A DNA stretch of 64,000 nt from Phocaeicola salanitronis DSM 18170 (GTDB lineage Bacteria > Bacteroidota > Bacteroidia > Bacteroidales > Bacteroidaceae): positions 3,430,501-3,494,500 of the forward strand of contig NC_015164.1 in NCBI RefSeq assembly GCF_000190575.1. Direction: 5' to 3'. The position numbers were made by a program, and so were the translations under genes. The notes beneath the pieces were generated by a model. The model did not search any database and was not told where the DNA came from. It worked only from the letters and a program-made list of their open reading frames with translations. Position 1 is the first letter of the stretch; each line of letters opens with the position of its first letter. This document shows, piece by piece, positions 7,225 to 15,840 of this stretch.

Positions 7225-8355
7225 TTACGTACATCGGGCTAATCTCTTGGCTGCTGCCCTGTCGGGCTTTCCGGTTCCGGTCAGCGGAAGAGCAGCCACC
7301 GGTATCCATTGCTTGGGGCGCCAATAAGCCGGGAGTTGCTGGCATGCCCGATGTATTTCCTGTTTTTCTTGTTCGTTGAGGAAGGGTGCGTGCTGGACAA
7401 GCAGCACAATCCGCTCGCCGAACTTGGCGTCGGGGGCGGAAGTAATGGCAAAGGGGAAGGGAAGCAGCGGCTTCAGGGCGTTTTCCACTTGCTCTATCTG
7501 TACTTTTATTCCTCCTGTATTGATGGTGTTGTCTTTTCTTCCGAGGATACGGAATTGTCCTCTCTCATTCAGTTCTACAATGTCGTTTGTGATGAGCCGT
7601 TGCGGGCAGACCAGCGGAGCGTCGATGATTAGGGTTCCTTCGTCCGACCGGCTTACGGATACCTGGCTGAAAGGGGTGTACCATTCCGAGGCGTCCGCTC
7701 CGTTCAGTTTCCGGAGGGCGATGTGCGAAAGGGTCTCGGTCATGCCGTACGTGCTCCATACGCCGTTGGGAAAGCGTTTCAGTGCCGCTTCCATGTCGGG
7801 ATCGATGGCTCCTCCTCCGATAATCAGGTGCCTGATGTTTTTCAGCCGTCCGCATTCTTCGGGATGTTGCAGGGAATTGTAGACTTGCATGGGTATCAGC
7901 GCGCCGAAGGCGAGGGGCTGGCTTACGCTTTGCAGGGGATGGCCGCAGGGAGTGACGGAAATCAGGTTCAACCCTGCCGTGAGGGCACGCACCACCACCA
8001 TTTTGCCGGCGATGTATTGCAGGGGCATGCAGAGCAGGGCGTTGTCGCCTTGTTTCAGCCCGAGGAAAGAGACCGTCAGCATGGCGCTGTTCATCATGCG
8101 CCGTTTCTCTACGCGGAGTTCTTTCGGCGTGCCGGTAGAGCCGGACGTATGTACTGTTACCGTATCTGAAGCGTCGAACCATTCGGCAAGGAAATCTGCC
8201 AGTGCCGCCAGGAAGCTGTCCGCGCCTGCCTGTTCGCGGAAAAGGGCTTGCAGGCGGCTGGGCTTCTGACCGTGGGCACAAGCGTCTTGGGCAGTATACG
8301 TCCTGCCGTCAATCGTAAGGGTCTGGTCGGGGATGTGGGTGGTGAAGTTGTTCAT
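7225..8355 (-). CDS. menE: O-succinylbenzoate--CoA ligase
   Basis: A 376-residue ANL-superfamily ligase that activates o-succinylbenzoate to its CoA ester in menaquinone synthesis. Seen are the AMP-binding P-loop-like TSGSTGTPKELRV, STYGMTETLSHIALR, the hinge motif GRKDNTINTGGIKVQ and the terminal GTGKPDR with the catalytic lysine. It is shorter than the ~450-residue E. coli enzyme but typical of Bacteroidetes. The start at 8355 (MNNFTTHIPDQ) is preferred; an in-frame ATG at 8454 lies in repeat DNA. Last gene of the men operon. Confidence 0.9.
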   Translation of the reverse strand: MNNFTTHIPDQTLTIDGRTYTAQDACAHGQKPSRLQALFREQAGADSFLAALADFLAEWFDASDTVTVHTSGSTGTPKELRVEKRRMMNSAMLTVSFLGLKQGDNALLCMPLQYIAGKMVVVRALTAGLNLISVTPCGHPLQSVSQPLAFGALIPMQVYNSLQHPEECGRLKNIRHLIIGGGAIDPDMEAALKRFPNGVWSTYGMTETLSHIALRKLNGADASEWYTPFSQVSVSRSDEGTLIIDAPLVCPQRLITNDIVELNERGQFRILGRKDNTINTGGIKVQIEQVENALKPLLPFPFAITSAPDAKFGERIVLLVQHAPFLNEQEKQEIHRACQQLPAYWRPKQWIPVAALPLTGTGKPDRAAAKRLARCT

Positions 8356-8398
8356 TTTCGGTTGATAATTAACAGTTAATAATTGGTGACAATTTCTA

Positions 8399-8670
8399 TT
8401 GAACACAGAGGCACAGAGACACGGAGAAATAAATATAGAGAAGGCAAAGTTCACAGAGTTATATCACGTATGTCACATACGTCACGCCGGATTTGCAATC
8501 CGGCGTAATGAAAGAATCGGATTTGCAATCCGAACCGTCAGCGTGGATGATGCGGATTACAAATCCGCAAGTTCGTTTACGCCGGATTACAAATCCGGCG
8601 TGACAAAAACGTGACAAAAATATTCGTTAAAAATAAAACTCTGTGCCTTCGTGTCTCTGTGTTTTATTTT
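8399..8670. repeat. nested intergenic repeats between menC and menE
   Basis: Outer arms are GAACACAGAGGCACAGAGAC (8399 on) and CTCTGTGCCTTCGTGTCTCT (8639 on), about 210 bases apart. Inside them lies a complete family A unit (8480-8617) with palindromes CGCCGGATTTGCAATCCGGCG and CGCCGGATTACAAATCCGGCG. One repeat type thus appears inserted in the loop of another. This accounts for the whole gene-free stretch 8356-8671 inside the men operon. Confidence 0.8.
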
Positions 8671-8671
8671 T

Positions 8672-9727
8672 TCACAAGCACAGCAACTCGCCAAACTCCG
8701 TTTCGGGCTGTCCGGGCAGAAACCAGAGGCAGTCGCCTTGGATATCGAGAGGGTAAGGAATGTTGTCGATAAAGAGCTGCCCTGTACCCAATCCTTGCGG
8801 CATCTGAGGGTTTAGCGTGGCACACCATTGCGCGATGCTGTTCAGCCCCACGTTCGATTCGAGGGCGGAGGTCACCCACGAGCCGATGCCTCTTTCTCCG
8901 GCAAGCCTAATCCATTCTTCCGCCCCTTTCAGCCCTCCGTGAAGCGAAGGTTTCAGGATGATGTATTGCGGACGGACGGTGTCGAGCAGCCGGGCTTTCT
9001 CTTCGGGACGGTTGACGCCTATCAGTTCTTCGTCCAGCGCGATGGGGATGGGGGTGTCTTGACACAATTTCCTCATCTCTTCCCATTGTCCGGCGCGGAT
9101 GGGCTGCTCGATGGAGTGCAGCCCGAAGCGGCTCAGCTGTTCCAGCTTACGGGGTGCGTCGAGGGGCGTGAAAGCGCCGTTGGCGTCTACCCGCAGCTCG
9201 ATTTCCTGCGGAGAGAAATGCTGGCGGATGTGTGCCAGCAGCTCCAGTTCCTGCTCGAAGCCGATGGCTCCGATTTTCACCTTGATGCAGCGGAAGCCCG
9301 CTTTCATCTTTTCTTCTATCCGGCGGTACATCTCGTCGAAGTTGCCCATCCAAATCAGCCCGTTGATGGGGATGCCCTCTTCCCCCCGTGAGAAAGGAGT
9401 GTCCCAGAAGCGGAGGCTTCCGGCTTGGAGGTGGAGGAAGGCGGTCTCCAGCCCGAAGAGCATGGACGGGTAGGGGCGCAGCGCATCGTAGTCGATGCAG
9501 CCTTGTTCGGCACTGCGCTGGCAATGGCAGGCGAGCACGTCTTCGTAGTCGGGGATGTCGTCGCAGCTCAGTGCGGGAAGCGGGGCGCATTCGCCGATGC
9601 CGCAGCGTCCGTCCGCCGGGTCCCGCAATACGAGGTACCACACCTTGCGGGTGCGGTAGACCCCTCTGGAGGTTCCTGCCGGTTGTTTGAAGTGCAGCGT
9701 GCGCGGGATAATCTTGATTGTGTACAT
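8672..9727 (-). CDS. menC: o-succinylbenzoate synthase
   Basis: The 351-residue enolase-superfamily enzyme dehydrates SHCHC to o-succinylbenzoate. Catalytic features visible are the KxK motif in CIKVKIGAIG, the metal ligands in LRVDANGAF and ALDEELIG, and ILKPSLHGG near the end. The start at 9727 (MYTIKIIPRT) lies five bases before the menB stop codon and fits tight operon packing. An in-frame upstream ATG would overlap menB by 77 bases and is not used here. Confidence 0.92.
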   Translation of the reverse strand: MYTIKIIPRTLHFKQPAGTSRGVYRTRKVWYLVLRDPADGRCGIGECAPLPALSCDDIPDYEDVLACHCQRSAEQGCIDYDALRPYPSMLFGLETAFLHLQAGSLRFWDTPFSRGEEGIPINGLIWMGNFDEMYRRIEEKMKAGFRCIKVKIGAIGFEQELELLAHIRQHFSPQEIELRVDANGAFTPLDAPRKLEQLSRFGLHSIEQPIRAGQWEEMRKLCQDTPIPIALDEELIGVNRPEEKARLLDTVRPQYIILKPSLHGGLKGAEEWIRLAGERGIGSWVTSALESNVGLNSIAQWCATLNPQMPQGLGTGQLFIDNIPYPLDIQGDCLWFLPGQPETEFGELLCL

Positions 9728-9731
9728 AGGC

Positions 9732-10553
9732 TTACGGCAGTTTGGGATATTTCGACCAGTCGGGCTTGCGCTTCTCCAGAAACGCCTTGCCGCCTTCCTG
9801 GGCTTCATCGGTCATATAGTATAACATCGTGGCGTCGCCGGCAAGCTCCTGGATGCCCGCCTGTCCGTCCAGTTCGGCGTTCAGTCCGGCTTTTATCATG
9901 CGGAGGGCGAGCGGGCTGTGCTGCATCATGGTTTCCGCCCATTCCACCACTTCATCTTCCAGCCGGTCGAAGGGCACGACTTTGTTCACCAGCCCCATTT
10001 CCAGGGCTTCCTGTGCCGAATACTGGCGGCAGAGGAACCAGATTTCGCGGGCTTTCTTCTGCCCTACGACACGCGCCAGATACGATGCGCCGAATCCGGC
10101 GTCGAAGCTGCCCACACGCGGTCCGGTCTGTCCGAAGATGGCGTTCTCCGAGGCGATGCTCAGGTCGCATACCACGTGGAGCACGTGCCCTCCACCGATG
10201 GCATATCCGTTCACCATGGCGATGACCGGCTTCGGGATGGAGCGTATCTGCTTCTGCACGTCGAGGATGTTCAGGCGAGGCACGCCGTCGGTGCCTACAT
10301 AGCCTCCGTGTCCTTTTACGTGCATGTCGCCGCCCGAGCAGAATGCCTTGTCGCCCGCACCGGTCAGCACGATGACGTTGATGTCCGGGCATTCACGGCA
10401 ATAGAGCAGGGCGTTGCTCAGCTCCATGGTCGTGTCGGGGGTGAAGGCGTTGCGGTAGCGCGGGCGGTTGATGGTGATTTTCGCGATGCCGTTGTAATAG
10501 TCGAAAAGAATATCCTTGTATTCTTTGATGGTTTTCCATTCTCTTTTTTCCAT
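9732..10553 (-). CDS. menB: 1,4-dihydroxy-2-naphthoyl-CoA synthase
   Basis: A crotonase-fold enzyme of 273 residues that closes the naphthoquinol ring. Seen are [13 protein letters not shown] and [18 protein letters not shown] (oxyanion hole), [15 protein letters not shown], and the family C-terminus [11 protein letters not shown]. Length and C-terminus are those of MenB rather than of an ordinary enoyl-CoA hydratase. It lies between menD and menC in the minus-strand operon. Confidence 0.95.
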   Translation of the reverse strand: MEKREWKTIKEYKDILFDYYNGIAKITINRPRYRNAFTPDTTMELSNALLYCRECPDINVIVLTGAGDKAFCSGGDMHVKGHGGYVGTDGVPRLNILDVQKQIRSIPKPVIAMVNGYAIGGGHVLHVVCDLSIASENAIFGQTGPRVGSFDAGFGASYLARVVGQKKAREIWFLCRQYSAQEALEMGLVNKVVPFDRLEDEVVEWAETMMQHSPLALRMIKAGLNAELDGQAGIQELAGDATMLYYMTDEAQEGGKAFLEKRKPDWSKYPKLP

Positions 10554-10596
10554 AACTAAATGAGTTTTTTGGTTCTCTTTTGTCAGTCTGTTTTTT

Positions 10597-10624
10597 GTAG
10601 AGACTTCACACTATGGCGTCTCAG
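10597..10624. repeat. half copy of the GTAGAGACGTCACA repeat (family C)
   Basis: TAGAGACTTCACACTATGGC and the following GTCTCAG match one arm of the family C hairpin found complete at 12549, 14364 and 33581. The opposing arm is missing. It sits in the 138-base gap between menD and menB. Confidence 0.55.
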
Positions 10625-10691
10625 CATTTCATTGTTACGTCATTGATTGTCACGCCGTAACAGGAAAATCGTAAATCGCCAAACCGTAAAT

Positions 10692-12359
10692 TTAAAACTG
10701 TTTCAGGCTATGATAATACGCTTTCAGCAGTTCGATGTCCTTGTCCTTGTCGGTAAATGCCTCCAGCAGCATCGGCTGGCGGGTGACGGAGGGCTGTGTG
10801 AAGCTCTCCAGTGCCGCCTGTAGTTCTTCTTCGTTGCGCGCGCAGAGGTATTCGAATCCCCGGTCTTCCGCCCATGCCTTCCCCGACGCGTGGTGGGTGC
10901 CCGTCACGAAGCGGCGTGCGTTCTCGTGCAGGGTCAGTCCGGGCAGGGCATGGAAGATTTCGCCGCCTTCGTTGTTGAGCAGGAGGATGCGGATGTTGCT
11001 GCCGTAATTGGAGTTCCACAGCGCGTTCATGTCGTAGAAGAAGCTCAGGTCGCCTATCACGATGAAGTTCAGCTTGTCCGATGCCGTGGCATAGCCCAGT
11101 GCGGTAGAGAGCGACCCTTCGATGCCGTTTGTGCCCCGGTTGGACAGCACCTCCACTTCGGGCGGTAGGTCGAAGAGCTGGGCGTAGCGCACCGCCGAGC
11201 TGTTGGCAAGGTGGAGCGAGCAGGGTGAGGGGAGGCGCCGGAGCGTCTCGCCTATCGCGCGCATCTCGGAGTAGGCGAACTGCGCTTTGGGGATGGCTTT
11301 CGACTTCGTTTCCCACCTTTTGGGATATTCGGGCGTGGGTGCGTCTATCAGGACGGCTATCTTTTCGAGGAACTCGAAGGGGTCCATTTCGATGACTACG
11401 CTCAGCGAGCCGTACAGGTCCATGATTTCCCCGTCTGCCGAGATGTGCCAGTGTTCCGTGGGCGGATGCTTCCGCAGGAATTTCTTCAGGCGTTTCGAGA
11501 TGACGTGCCCCCCGTAGGTAATCAGCAGTTCGGGGCGCATCGCCTCCTGCATGTCGTTGTTCATCGAGCACAGCAGGGCTTCGATGTTGCGGATGGGCAT
11601 CCCCGGCACGGTCTGGTTGCCGATGCTCTCGGCTATCCAGGCGAAATGCTTGTACAGCAGCTTCGTATATTTCTTGTCGAAGAGGTAAATCAGGTTCATC
11701 TGCCCTGTCACCGCCATACGCTTCTGGTATTTGTTCAGCCGTTCGATGAGCGGCTGGTAGTCCTTGTCGTAGATGTTCAGCCCCTGGTAGCGGGTGATGA
11801 CCCGTGCCTCGGGCAGCTCGTTTACGGGGAGCAGGAAGAACGGTTCGCCGACGGGGACATTGATGTGCACCGGTCCCTTGCCGTGGTGGTGCGTTTCCAG
11901 CAGTGCCTCGTTGATGAGCCGGTTGCAGAACCATTCGTCTTCTTCGTCCTTCACGTCGGGCAGGCTGACCGATTTCTTGACCAGTGTGCCGAATACGCCC
12001 GGCTGGGGAAGGGTCTGCCCGTCCATCTGCCCGATCCATGCGGCGGGGCGGTCGGCGGATATCACCACCAGGGGCACCTGCTGGTAGTAGGCTTCCGCCA
12101 CGGCAGGATGCAGGTTGAGTAGGGCAGTGCCCGAGGTGCAGCATACGGCTACGGGCGCTCCGTCGTGCAGGGCAAGCCCGAGGGCGAAGAATCCCGCGCT
12201 CCGTTCGTCGGTCAGCGGATAGCACGTGAAGTCGGGCACGTTGGCAAAGGTCTGCGTCAGCGGGATGTTCCGGCTTCCGGGACAGAGCACAATCCGCCTG
12301 ATGCCGTGCGCGCGCAGCAGTGCCGCCAGTTGTAAAATGTTTTTCTTATCGGTGTACAT
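10692..12359 (-). CDS. menD: SEPHCHC synthase (2-succinyl-5-enolpyruvyl-6-hydroxy-3-cyclohexene-1-carboxylate synthase)
   Basis: A 555-residue thiamine-diphosphate enzyme that joins 2-oxoglutarate to isochorismate. The order Pyr domain ([25 protein letters not shown] with the ThDP-activating Glu, [20 protein letters not shown]), central domain and PP domain ([28 protein letters not shown]) is complete. Neighbouring genes are menF upstream and menB downstream. The 368-base gap to menF is entirely repeat sequence. Confidence 0.95.
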   Translation of the reverse strand: MYTDKKNILQLAALLRAHGIRRIVLCPGSRNIPLTQTFANVPDFTCYPLTDERSAGFFALGLALHDGAPVAVCCTSGTALLNLHPAVAEAYYQQVPLVVISADRPAAWIGQMDGQTLPQPGVFGTLVKKSVSLPDVKDEEDEWFCNRLINEALLETHHHGKGPVHINVPVGEPFFLLPVNELPEARVITRYQGLNIYDKDYQPLIERLNKYQKRMAVTGQMNLIYLFDKKYTKLLYKHFAWIAESIGNQTVPGMPIRNIEALLCSMNNDMQEAMRPELLITYGGHVISKRLKKFLRKHPPTEHWHISADGEIMDLYGSLSVVIEMDPFEFLEKIAVLIDAPTPEYPKRWETKSKAIPKAQFAYSEMRAIGETLRRLPSPCSLHLANSSAVRYAQLFDLPPEVEVLSNRGTNGIEGSLSTALGYATASDKLNFIVIGDLSFFYDMNALWNSNYGSNIRILLLNNEGGEIFHALPGLTLHENARRFVTGTHHASGKAWAEDRGFEYLCARNEEELQAALESFTQPSVTRQPMLLEAFTDKDKDIELLKAYYHSLKQF

Positions 12360-12404
12360 GTTTTGTTTGTTTGTTTGTTTTATTCGTATATTTCACCCAA
12401 TGAC

Positions 12405-12485
12405 TGTAGGGGCGTATCGCATACGCCCTAAAAGCATTCACGTGGATAAGTTGGCGCATTCGGGCGTATGCGATACGCCCCTACA
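12405..12485. repeat. GTAGGGGCGTATCGCATACGCCC hairpin (family B)
   Basis: Outer arms TGTAGGGGCGTATCGCATAC and its exact reverse complement ending CCCCTACA enclose a ~33-base loop with GTGGATAAGTTGGCGCATTC. Each arm is itself a short palindrome (GGGCGTATCGCATACGCCC). It is the first of three repeat units in the gap between menF and menD. Confidence 0.85.
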
Positions 12486-12548
12486 TGAACTGTTTTTTGT
12501 TACGCCGGATTGCCTTATACTCTTGTCATTCTTGTCATTCAGTTTTTA

Positions 12549-12693
12549 GTAGAGACGTCACATTGTGGCGTCTCAGCACCCACTTGAAGGTATGTGTAGT
12601 GTCATTCCCTTTGGACGGGGAGACGCCACAATGTGACGTCTCTACATCTTGTTTTGTCACGCCGGATTACAAATCCGGCGTGACAGCGCGTGA
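12549..12693. repeat. family C hairpin followed by a family A palindrome
   Basis: GTAGAGACGTCACATTGTGG (12549 on) pairs with GGAGACGCCACAATGTGACG (12618 on) over about 26 bp. A CGCCGGATTACAAATCCGGCG palindrome with flanking GTCAC/GTGAC follows at 12656-12685. A lone TTACGCCGGATT half lies at 12499. With the family B unit this fills the gap between menF and menD, so the men mRNA would carry several stable stems. Confidence 0.8.
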
Positions 12694-12728
12694 CAGCAGC
12701 CTTCCCCACGGGGGGAGGTTGGAGGGGG

Positions 12729-13871
12729 CTACAACACATTCAGCATCGTATTCAGCTTCTGCCGGGTTTCTTCCCATTCCGCTTCGAGGACAGACGAGGG
12801 GAGGATGCCTCCTCCGGCGTAGAGCGTGCTTTCGCTGCCTTCCACTTTCATGCACCGCAGGTTGACGTAGAGCGACGTGTCTCCTTGCGGGTCGAGCCAT
12901 CCGATGATGCCCGCGTAATACTTCCGGTCGATTCCTTCGTTCGCTTCGATGAAGGCATAGGCTTCCTGCTTCGGCAGCCCGCATACGGCGGGCGTGGGAT
13001 GCAGTTCGTTCAGGATGTCGCCCAGGCGCGACGTGTCTTTTAGCTGGAAGCTGAAGTCGGTCTTCAGGTGCACCAGCCCTCCGGCACGTGCCGTGTACGG
13101 TCCTTTTTCGGTGATTTTGCTTCCGAACTGTTTCACGGTCTTGCGGATGTATTCGCTCACGAACGCCTGTTCCTTCCGATTCTTCTCGCTCCATTCGTCG
13201 GGCATCGTGTCGCCCTGCATCGGCATGGTGCCGGCGAGCGATACGGTATGCCATTGGGTGTCGTGCCCGCTCAGGATGATTTCGGGCGTGCTTCCTATCC
13301 ACGTCCCCGTTGCCGGCGTGTGCGTCAGCGATATCATCATCCGCGGATAGCTGTTGCACGCGTTCACGAACGTGGAAAGCGGGGAGAAGCCTTCGGGCAG
13401 CTTGCGGTGCAGGCAGCGCGACAGCACCAGCTTTTGGAAGGTGTTCTGCCGCAGGGGCACGATAAACCGTCCGAAGGCTTCCGCGTAGGCTTCCTGGTCT
13501 TGCCCGCCGGTTTCCTGCCTGGCTTCCTGTCCCGCCGAGGGCTGAAGGGGTCCGGCTGGCGGAGCCGGGATTTCCGCCGCATGCGTTTGCGCGTATTGCG
13601 CCAGCAGGTCGCTGATGCTTTCCCAGCCGTGTGCGCAGTGGTCTGCCTCGATTAAGACAATTGGGTGCTTTCCGCCGGGCTTGAACGGAGCCATCAGGAA
13701 GCCCCGTTTCCCGTTCAGCCCGCTCATGCCGTCTACGGTCTGCGCCCCGCCGGCCTCTTGCAGCACCAGCAGCGGCTCGTCGGTCCAGGGCTGGCGGTAG
13801 AGGGCAAAGCTGGCGTTGCTCCGTGTCAGGCTGTCTATCAGTTTGTGGATGGATGAAAAAGGCAGGTTCAT
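12729..13871 (-). CDS. menF: isochorismate synthase
   Basis: A 380-residue chorismate-utilising enzyme that isomerises chorismate to isochorismate, the entry to menaquinone. The C-terminal catalytic region shows LHPTPAVCGLPKQEAYAFIE, the Mg-binding region around EGIDRKYYAGIIGW, and LYVNLRCM. The N-terminus is short and variable, as in the family. The start at 13871 gives a four-base ATGA overlap with the thioesterase stop. It could also serve siderophore or salicylate synthesis, but the neighbours argue for menaquinone. Confidence 0.92.
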   Translation of the reverse strand: MNLPFSSIHKLIDSLTRSNASFALYRQPWTDEPLLVLQEAGGAQTVDGMSGLNGKRGFLMAPFKPGGKHPIVLIEADHCAHGWESISDLLAQYAQTHAAEIPAPPAGPLQPSAGQEARQETGGQDQEAYAEAFGRFIVPLRQNTFQKLVLSRCLHRKLPEGFSPLSTFVNACNSYPRMMISLTHTPATGTWIGSTPEIILSGHDTQWHTVSLAGTMPMQGDTMPDEWSEKNRKEQAFVSEYIRKTVKQFGSKITEKGPYTARAGGLVHLKTDFSFQLKDTSRLGDILNELHPTPAVCGLPKQEAYAFIEANEGIDRKYYAGIIGWLDPQGDTSLYVNLRCMKVEGSESTLYAGGGILPSSVLEAEWEETRQKLNTMLNVL

Positions 13872-14296
13872 ACGCGTTTCTTTATAATCAGGTTGGTGAT
13901 GCGGGCGGTGGATATCAGTTTGCCTTCCGGCGTAACGATGTCCACGTTCCATACATGCTGGGTGCGTCCGCGGTGCACGATGGTGGCGCGGGCTTCTACA
14001 TACCGCCCTTCCCCTACGGGAGTCATGCCCACGTGGTTGGCGCTCACCTGTATGCCTACAGGCTCTTCGTCGTCCTTGCACAGGACAATCGACCCGTAGC
14101 CGCTTACGATTTCGGCGCATGCCAGCGAGGCTCCGCCGTTCAGGATGTCGGTCGGCGTGCAGGGGCGTGCCGTATGCTCGTCGACGGGCATGGTCGCCTT
14201 GATGTATCCTTCTTTGATTTCCACCAGCCGGATGCCGAGGTGACGTGCGATGGCTTCTTTCGGCTCGTATGGTTTTCCGGGTTCTATTTGCATCAT
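13868..14296 (-). CDS. hotdog-fold PaaI-type thioesterase, probable DHNA-CoA hydrolase
   Basis: A 142-residue hotdog protein with LNGGASLACAEIVSGYGS (the helix carrying the catalytic acid) and ANHVGMTPVGEGRYVEARA. It is the first gene of the men operon and overlaps menF by four bases. Bacteria need a thioesterase to hydrolyse 1,4-dihydroxy-2-naphthoyl-CoA, the product of MenB, and this gene is the obvious candidate (MenI role). The assignment of substrate is inference from position. Confidence 0.82.
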   Translation of the reverse strand: MMQIEPGKPYEPKEAIARHLGIRLVEIKEGYIKATMPVDEHTARPCTPTDILNGGASLACAEIVSGYGSIVLCKDDEEPVGIQVSANHVGMTPVGEGRYVEARATIVHRGRTQHVWNVDIVTPEGKLISTARITNLIIKKRV

Positions 14297-14363
14297 TTTC
14301 TTGTTATTTTAAGTTTGGGTTTTGTTTGTCGTTACTATTTGAATCTTTGTCTGTTTGTTTTTT

Positions 14364-14452
14364 GTAGAGACGTCACATCGTGGCGTCTCCCCGTCCGCAT
14401 GGCGGATGTATTTGTGTATGTTTTCAGAGACGCCACAATGTGACGTCTCTAC
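14364..14452. repeat. family C hairpin upstream of the men operon
   Basis: GTAGAGACGTCACATCGTGG and AGAGACGCCACAATGTGACG with its closing TCTCTAC are reverse complements separated by about 35 bases. It lies between a TACCTTTG promoter-like box at 14489-14496 (minus strand) and the first men gene. The men transcript would then begin with this hairpin. Confidence 0.75.
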
Positions 14453-14488
14453 TTTATACGCTATTTCTTTCGTTACGCCTTCACCCTG

Positions 14489-14496
14489 CAAAGGTA
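14489..14496 (-). promoter_or_regulatory. possible -7 box of the men operon
   Basis: TACCTTTG on the minus strand matches TAnnTTTG. It is the only good match between the men operon and the divergent transporter gene. The -33 element is not clear. The transporter has its own TAATTTTG at 14542-14549 on the plus strand. Confidence 0.4.
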
Positions 14497-14577
14497 CATT
14501 TATTTTCCGGCATATTCTATCTTTCCAATTGAATTCTGATGTAATTTTGTGGCAGATTTTTAAAAAAGATGTTTTTT

Positions 14578-15522
14578 ATGGATACACAGAAATTGAAAGG
14601 GCACGGAGCCATGCTTTGTGCCAACGCCATGTGGGGGCTGATGTCGCCGCTGGCAAAATTCGTGATGGCGGGAGGGCTGGTCAGCTCGCTGGTGGTGACC
14701 GACTTGCGTGTCTTCGGCGCCATGCTTCTGTTTTGGATTGTCTCGTTTTTCCGCAAGCCCGAACACGTGGGGCATAAGGATTTGGCAAAGCTTTTCGTGG
14801 CTTCGCTGCTCGCCATCGTGTTCAATCAGGGATGCTTCATCTTCGGCGTGGGGCTGACTTCGCCCGCCGACGCTTCCATCATCACCACCAGCATGCCGCT
14901 GTGGGCGATGGTGCTGGCTGCCATTTTCCTGAAAGAGCCGATTACGGGGAAGAAGGTGCTGGGCATCGCCTTCGGTGCCGGAGGCGCGCTGCTGCTGATT
15001 ATGGGAAGCTCGCACAGCGGCGCCGCGGCGGAGAACCCCTACAGCCTGTGGGGCGACTTGCTGGTGCTTACGGCGCAGCTCAGCTATGCCTTCTACCTGG
15101 TATTGTTCAAGGACTTCGTGAGCAAATATTCGGTGTTCACCATCATGAAGTGGATGTTCACCTACGCCTTCATCTGCCTGCTCCCCTTCTCTTACAACGA
15201 CCTGCTGGCGGCGGGATGGGAGAGCCTGGGATGGGCAGAGGCTGGCTCGCTGCTCTTCATCGTGGTGGGAGGCACGTTCCTGTGCTACATCTTCGTCATC
15301 GTGGGGCAGAAACACCTCCGTCCTACCGTGGCGGGCATGTACAACTACGTGCAGCCGGTGGTGGCGTGCATCGTGGCGATATGCTGGGGGATGGATACGT
15401 TCAACTGGGTGAAGGTGCTTTCCGTCCTCTTGATATTCGGCGGGGTGTATATGGTGACGATGAGCCGTTCGCGCGCCGAGATGGAAGCCCACGCGCGTGA
15501 GGCGGAGGGCGCACGGCGATAG
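14578..15522 (+). CDS. EamA-family (DMT) transporter
   Basis: An integral membrane protein of about 314 residues with ten predicted hydrophobic helices in two EamA halves. The first half opens LKGHGAMLCANAMWGLMSPLAK; GLTSPADASIITTSMPLWA and TVAGMYNYVQPVVACIVAI are typical stretches of each half. Such proteins export metabolites or amino acids; the substrate cannot be told. It starts at ATG 14578, with another in-frame ATG nine bases earlier. The cytoplasmic tail ends in a charged stretch (SRAEMEAHAREAEGARR). Confidence 0.85.
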   Translation: MDTQKLKGHGAMLCANAMWGLMSPLAKFVMAGGLVSSLVVTDLRVFGAMLLFWIVSFFRKPEHVGHKDLAKLFVASLLAIVFNQGCFIFGVGLTSPADASIITTSMPLWAMVLAAIFLKEPITGKKVLGIAFGAGGALLLIMGSSHSGAAAENPYSLWGDLLVLTAQLSYAFYLVLFKDFVSKYSVFTIMKWMFTYAFICLLPFSYNDLLAAGWESLGWAEAGSLLFIVVGGTFLCYIFVIVGQKHLRPTVAGMYNYVQPVVACIVAICWGMDTFNWVKVLSVLLIFGGVYMVTMSRSRAEMEAHAREAEGARR

Positions 15523-15840
15523 GGTGCCGTCCGCCCGCGTCTCCCTCCGTGTCCGCCCGTGTTTCCCGCCACGGGCGGACGTGTTTTCCGCCCCGGGCAC
15601 AGGCGCTGCTTTTTCGTCCCATAAGGGGACGGATGGTTGCATTTGTCTACATTTTTCTGCAAATTTGTAGACATAAGCATACGACGTTTTGTCTTTTTCT
15701 TGTCATTTTGCAATGTGAGCGAAAGATTCTTCGAGGATGTTTCGCACGCAGTGCAGAATGACATTTTTTTTGTCGTGACAGCATGAAAATACAGCACGTA
15801 GTAGAGACGTCACGCCGGATATTGTCACGCCGGATTTGCA
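15523..15840. other. gene-free stretch with several hairpins
   Basis: No gene is seen. GTCCGCCCGTG and CACGGGCGGAC form a perfect 11-bp stem at 15551-15580, a plausible end of the transporter transcript though without a strong T-run. TGTCTACA/TGTAGACA pair at 15644-15673. A TTGTCATTTTGCAATG / GTGCAGAATGACA pair spans 15699-15763. A truncated family C start (GTAGAGACGTCA) and two family A left arms follow at 15801-15840, just before the insertion sequence. Confidence 0.6.

Noticed and set aside
7225..8454. Longer MenE start at 8454
   Set aside because: The extra 33 residues are read from a CACAGAGGCACAGAG-type repeat, have no family match, and the start at 8355 opens with normal MenE sequence.
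10708..12225. 505-codon open frame on the minus strand inside menD
   Set aside because: It is an alternative frame of menD on the same strand, rich in Arg/Pro/Ala, without domains. MenD itself has full family motifs, so this is a GC-bias shadow.
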